64,000 bases of DNA, taken from positions 18,930,070 to 18,994,069 of the forward strand of contig NC_088314.1 of assembly GCF_910592395.1 (NCBI RefSeq). Reading direction: 5' to 3'. The position numbers and the translations under genes are program-made. Within the stretch, counting starts at the first letter, position 1, and each line of letters opens with the position of its first letter. Of this stretch, positions 59,116 to 64,000 are shown piece by piece. This DNA comes from Lineus longissimus. Lineage: Eukaryota > Nemertea > Pilidiophora > Heteronemertea > Lineidae. The notes under the pieces are model-generated. The model did no database searches. It worked only from the letters and a program-made list of their open reading frames with translations, and was not told the origin of the DNA.

Positions 59116-60611
59116 TTACTGCTCTACTAAGACGGTCTAGTCACAACAAGACCGAATTGAACCTGGCTCCTCCACTGTCTTGCCCATACGCTGAGAGTGT
59201 TGAGACAGTCACAACCAGACCGAAGTGGGCCTGGCTGCTATACTGTCTTGCCCATGCGCCGAGGAAGTTGAGACAGCCACAACCACACACACACCAACGT
59301 TGACTGACTGCTCTACTGTCTTCGTCCATAAGACAGATGATGCAGTCACAACCACACCAAACACACCCAAGTTGGCCCAGCTGCTCCGTTATCTTCCCCA
59401 TACACCGAGAGATCATGCATACAGTCACAACCAGGCCGAATTGAACCTGGCTTCTCCACTGTCTTCCCCATGAGCTGAGAGTTGAGACAGTCACAACTTG
59501 ACCAAATTGGACCTGGCTGCTCTACTGTCTTGCCCAAACGCCCTGATAGACAAGACAGTCACAGCCAGACTGCATTGGTCCTGGCTGCTCTAAAGACTGT
59601 CTTGCCCATACGCCTAAGAAGTTCAGACGGCCACAACCACGCCAAAGTTGACTGACTGCTCTACTGATACAATCCGAACCAGACCAAATTGGACCTGGCT
59701 GCTTCACTGTCTCATCCATACGCCGAGAGATGATACCGTTACAACCACACATAATTGAACCTGGCTGCTCTACTGTCGTGTCCATGCACGGAGAAAGAGA
59801 TGATCCGATCACAACCAGACCAAATTGGACCCGGCTGCTACACTGTCTCACCCATACGCCGAGAGATGATGTAGTCACAATCACACTAATTGAACCTGGC
59901 TGCTCTACTGTCGTGTACATGCACGGAGAGGGAGAGGATACGATCACAACCAAACCAAATTGGACCTGGCTGCTTCACTGTCTCACCCATACGCCGAGAG
60001 ATGATGTAGTCACAATCACACTAATTGAACCTGGCTGCTCTACTGTCGTGTACATGCACGGAGAGGGAGAGGATACGATCACAAACAAACCAAATTGGAC
60101 CTGGCTGCTACACTGTCTCACCCATACGCCGAGAGATGATACCGTTACGACCACACATAATTGGGCCTGGCTGCTCTACTGTCGTGCCCATGCACGGAGA
60201 GAGAGGACGCAATCACAACCAGATCAAATTCGACCTGGCTGCTACACTGTCTCACCCATACGCCGAGAGATGATGTAGTCACAATCACACTAATTGAACC
60301 TGGCTGCTCTACTGTCGTGCCCATGCACGGAGAGGGAGAGGATACGATCACAACCAAACCAAATTGGACCTGGCTGCTCTACTGTCGTGCCCATGCACGG
60401 AGAGGGAGAGGATACGATCACAACCAAACCAAATTGAACCTGGCTGCTCTACTGTCGTGCCCATGCACGGAGAGGGAGAGGATACGATCACAACCAAACC
60501 AAATTGGACCTGGCTGCTACACTGTCTCACCCATACGCCGAGAGATGATACCGTTACGACCACACATAATTGGGCCTGGCTGCTCTACTATCTTGCCTGT
60601 ATGCTGAGAGA

Positions 60612-61172
60612 GGATGAGACAGTCACAACCACACCAAATTGGCGCACGCTGCTCTACTGTCTTTCCCAAACACTGAAGAGGTCAGGACAGCCACAATCAC
60701 ACCGCATTGAGCCTGGCTGCTCTACTGTCTCTACGAGCCGACTGAACATGTGCAAGGCGTAATTCGTTTAGTTATACTACCTGTTCACAGGTGGCAGCAC
60801 CACACATTCCAGGCACACATCGTAATCTTGATAGATAAAACGCCAATCATCTCTCTGTTGTTAAATCTATCGTCATCTCAGTCATCTGTTGGAATCATGT
60901 TATAGTAATGACAGTATGATGAAGCCAGCATATCAAACAGCCCATAAACTCTTACTCGTGGCAGCTCCACGACACATCTTTACAGCAGTCGGAGAGTTGA
61001 GACAGCCGCAAACACACCCAAGTTGGGCCAGCTACTCCGCTGTCTTCCCCATACACCGAGAGATGATACAGTCACAACCTGGCCGAACTGAACCTGGCTT
61101 CTCCACCGTCTTGCCCATGAGCTGAGAGTTGAGACAGTCACAACCACACCGAAGTGGGCCTGGCTGCTCTAC
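60612..61172 (+). repeat. duplicated block, copy 2
   Basis: Matches copy 1 with scattered substitutions (for example 'acatgtgcaaggcg' for 'acatgtacaaggcg'). It ends at the point where the satellite turns over. Confidence 0.9.
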
Positions 61173-61180
61173 CGTCTTGC

Positions 61181-62455
61181 CCATCCAGGTCTAATTTGGT
61201 CTGGTTGTGACTGCATCACAACGCTAACCGTTTTGGCAAGATGGTGGAGATTCCAGGTCCGTTTCAGTCTGATTGTAACTGTCTCATGTTTCTAGGCGTA
61301 TCTACGCGGTAGGGTAGCCAGGCTAAATTGGTTTTCTCATGGCTGTCTCAACTCTTGCCATGCATGTTGACAGGGTGGTACTGCTAGGTCCGATTCAGTC
61401 TGGTTGTGACTTTCTCATCTCGCAGTTTATGGGCAAGACAGTGGACCAGCCACCCCCGATCCGGTTGTGACTGTCTTGCTATGTTGGAAACTCAGTGGAA
61501 CTACCAGGTCCAATTCGGTCTGGGTGTGACTGTCTCAACTCTCAGCTTATGGGCAAGACAGTAGAGCAGCCAGGCCCAATTCGGTAAGTGGTTGTAACTG
61601 TATTATCACTCTTAGCGTATGGACAAGGCAGTTGAGCAGCCAGGCCAACTATGGCGTGGTTATGGCCATTTTAGTCTTGTTGGAACTGTCTTATGTCTTC
61701 TGACGTGTCGACATTGTTGGGAAGGCAGCAGGCCCAATAAGGTCTTCTAATTGCTGTCTGAAGTGGAGCAGCCAGGTAGGATTCGGTCTGGGTAAGACTG
61801 TCTCAACTCTCAGTTTATGAGCAAGACGGTGGAGTTGCCAGGTCTGATTCAGTCTTCGTGACCAAGTTTATTGGCAAGATGGTGGCGCCAACAGGTTCCA
61901 TTCAGTCTGGATGTGACTGACTGTCTCAACTCTCAGTTTTGGGCCAGACGGTGGAGCCACCTCCGATCTGGTTGTGACTGTCTTGCTATGTTGTAAAGAC
62001 AGTGGAACTGCCAGGTCTGATTCGGTCTTCGTTACCAACCAAGTTTATTGGCAAGATAGTGGAGCTGCCAGGTTCCATTCAGTCTGGATGTGACTGTCAC
62101 AACTCTCAGTATATGGACAAGACGGTGAAGCCACCTCCGATCTGGTCTGGTTGTGACTGTCTTGCTATGTTGTAAAGACAGTGGAACTGCCAGGTGTGAT
62201 TCAGTCTGGGTGTGACCGCCTCAACTCTCAGTTCATGGCTAAGACGGTGGAGGTGCCAGGTCAAATTTGGTCTGGGTGTGGCTGTCAAAACTCGGTTTAT
62301 GGGGCAGTATAGCAGCAAACTTATAGGCAAGAAGGTCTAGCAGCCACCTCAGATTCGGTCTGGTGTGATCTGTCTTGTCTTGCCATGTTGGAAAGATATG
62401 GTGGAACTGCCAAGTCCAGTTGGGTCTGGTTGTGACATGATGTGCCATCCGACAC
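61181..62455 (-). repeat. 67-bp satellite, inverted block
   Basis: From about 61181 the units read as reverse complement ('ggtctggttgtgactgtctc' and 'gacagtagagcagccaggcc'). Units here are more diverged and often lack the middle segment. Confidence 0.9.
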
Positions 62456-62459
62456 ATTT

Positions 62460-62650
62460 GAGTGGAGTTGGTGCAGTCACAACCACACCAAATTGGGCTG
62501 GGTTGCTCTACGGTCTTGCCCAAACACAATGATAGACAAGACAGTCACAACTTGACCAAATTGGGCCTGGCTGCTCTGCTGTCTTGCCATATATGCTGAG
62601 AGTTGGAACAGACACAACCAGACTAGCAGTTCAGCAAGAGAGCTGAGACT
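62460..62650 (+). repeat. 67-bp satellite, forward units again
   Basis: Two to three units in the original orientation ('agtcacaaccacaccaaatt', 'ctggctgctctgctgtcttg') follow the inverted block. Confidence 0.85.
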
Positions 62651-64000
62651 GGTTGAAAACATGAGATGTTAGCAAGCACTAAACATCAATTCACACAGAT
62701 GTCATCATATTGTAATAGTTTATTTGAAGGAAGAAAGTAATAACACAGGTGAAGTGGGAAAAGAAAGCTCTGGAGTACTACTACGAACATCCACAGATAC
62801 GGCTCAATTTTTACAAAGCTTTTTACGAAATCTATGAGAGTATAATTCATGGTATGTTTCAGTGAATACATGCAGGACTGCAAGCAAAGTGCACACCCGT
62901 CGACTATATAAAAATGAAAATATACAGCACGTCTCAACCTGCCAAGACAGAGCGACTTGCGCCTGCTTTTGCTGTGACGGGTCACATTTGGAGAACAAGA
63001 CTATTCATTTTGTTAGATACTCGTTCTTTTTTGAGGGATCATTGTGAAAAGAATAAGCACTCATAATGTGGTAACACATCATCAATTGACGTCACCACAT
63101 AGATTCACTTGCATGGAAGAAAGATTAGAATGAGTTGTGACCATTTCAATTCGACTTGATTGATGGAGCAAGAGTTCGAATTCCGATATATAAATATTCA
63201 GTCACCTCTGAGGTTTTACTCAAATGCTAGGCTATTAAATTCCAAGTACCTTTCACACCACAACCTGACAACACTAAAGTTATTCTACATTCCAGTCATC
63301 TTTTGACGCCAACATAAAATCAAGTTCATCAGCTAGAACTTTATAAAATACAACAAAATTCAACTTCTGCATGAAAAGACTCTAGTTTCTCCAATCTAAG
63401 ACCATTTCTAGATATTCAAGAATGGGTAAATAATGTACATGTACATGTTTGATCCAACTCGAAATGCTCACTTAGATGTGACAATGGACTGGTGACACCA
63501 AGTTGTCAAATAGTCACATTCAGGCTTGGTCTTAGTGCTATTTCTATTGAGTAATAAGCAAAGAAATTGTCTTAGATAGGTGAAACTTAAGTAAACTCAG
63601 CTAAACACATCAACTCCCTTTATTTCCGTTTTTACAGTATTTGAAATGTAAACATACAATATGTTCTCCAGGTGTTTACGTACACTTTTGGATGTATTCC
63701 TGTGGTGCCTTTTACAAAGAAACTCTGTAATTCTTTACAGTATATATAAAAAAAAGCTGCTTATCTTGAAAGCCAGGAACAAAAGCCACATGACATGTAC
63801 ACAAAGCACAATTTCCATCAAATTTACGGAACCAAAACAGACTGCCACATGAAGTTTAAGAAAACAAGCAATAAAATCATCAACTCCAATAATCTAATCT
63901 ACTTTCTTTCTAACTACACACTAATTAGCATATGCAAATTTATATGCAAATTTATTCTAATGTCACTGCTGAGCTGAGCAGGTCTGGCTAGGTATTCATG
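62651..64000. other. no gene seen; possible 3' UTR of a minus-strand gene
   Basis: Unique-looking A+T-rich sequence with no convincing coding frame. Minus-strand AATAAA occurs at 62724-62719 and 63624-63619, as expected if a gene on the right ends here. This is inference from two hexamers only. Confidence 0.25.
62930..62992 (+). repeat. dispersed repeat shared with 25203-25280
   Basis: 'gtctcaacctgccaagacag' ... 'cttttgctgtgacgggtcac' has the same order as at 25203-25280. Confidence 0.6.

Larger units (their letters stand above)
58340..61180 (+). repeat. 67-bp satellite, forward-oriented block
   Basis: About 35-40 units of the type 'cagtcacaaccagaccgaat' + 'tggacctggctgctctactg' + 'tcttgcccatacgccgagag'. 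Spacing between 'cctggctgc' marks is 67-68 bases. At 59690-60590 two unit types alternate ('tcgtgcccatgcacggagag' and 'tctcacccatacgccgagag'), a dimeric higher-order repeat. Open frames here (59730-60762 and others) are artefacts. Confidence 0.95.

Noticed and set aside
59141-60762. Several frames of 82-182 aa on both strands
   Set aside because: By-products of the 67-bp satellite; residues repeat with the DNA unit.

Overview
This window is nuclear DNA from a multicellular animal. Genes have many short exons with GT..AG introns, the intergenic space is large and A+T rich, and tRNA-derived SINEs, MITE-like elements, minisatellites and a satellite block are common. The protein families and repeat types fit a marine invertebrate (lophotrochozoan or non-vertebrate deuterostome). 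The species is not determined.

Layout. 1-15 kb: mostly intergenic with dispersed repeats, one probable signal-peptide first exon on the minus strand (11482 to 11382) and a pair of perfect palindromes (13923-14014). 15.06-30.08 kb (+): a 31-exon gene for an RNF123/KPC1-type E3 ubiquitin ligase (SPRY domain near the N terminus, C-terminal RING), about 1225 aa, with minisatellites and SINEs in its introns. 30-35 kb: 3' UTR, a 98-bp tandem array, tRNA-derived SINEs and a speculative four-exon small gene on the minus strand. 35.45-36.41 kb (-): an intronless HEXIM-like gene with its own CCAAT/TATA promoter. 37.08-43.64 kb (+): a 12-exon IFRD (interferon-related developmental regulator) gene, 442 aa. 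47.35-49.19 kb (-): an ankyrin-repeat/SOCS-box gene closest to ASB3. 49.77-57.70 kb (+): a 12-exon aminoacylase-1 gene, 401 aa, with all metal and catalytic residues in place. 58.3-62.6 kb: a satellite of about 67-bp units that reverses orientation near 61.18 kb and contains a duplicated block of about 560 bp. 62.6-64 kb: no gene seen; possibly the 3' UTR of a minus-strand gene to the right.

The genes do not form an obvious pathway, but there are themes. RNF123 and the ASB protein are both ubiquitin-ligase components (RING E3; Cullin-5/Elongin substrate receptor). HEXIM and IFRD both act in gene expression (P-TEFb control; transcriptional or ribosome-linked regulation). RNF123, an IFRD gene and ACY1 also lie together on human chromosome 3p21, so this neighbourhood may preserve ancient linkage. 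Exon models were assembled by eye from splice signals and reading phase; the RNF123, IFRD and ACY1 models each sum to a multiple of three and match the known family sequences along their length.
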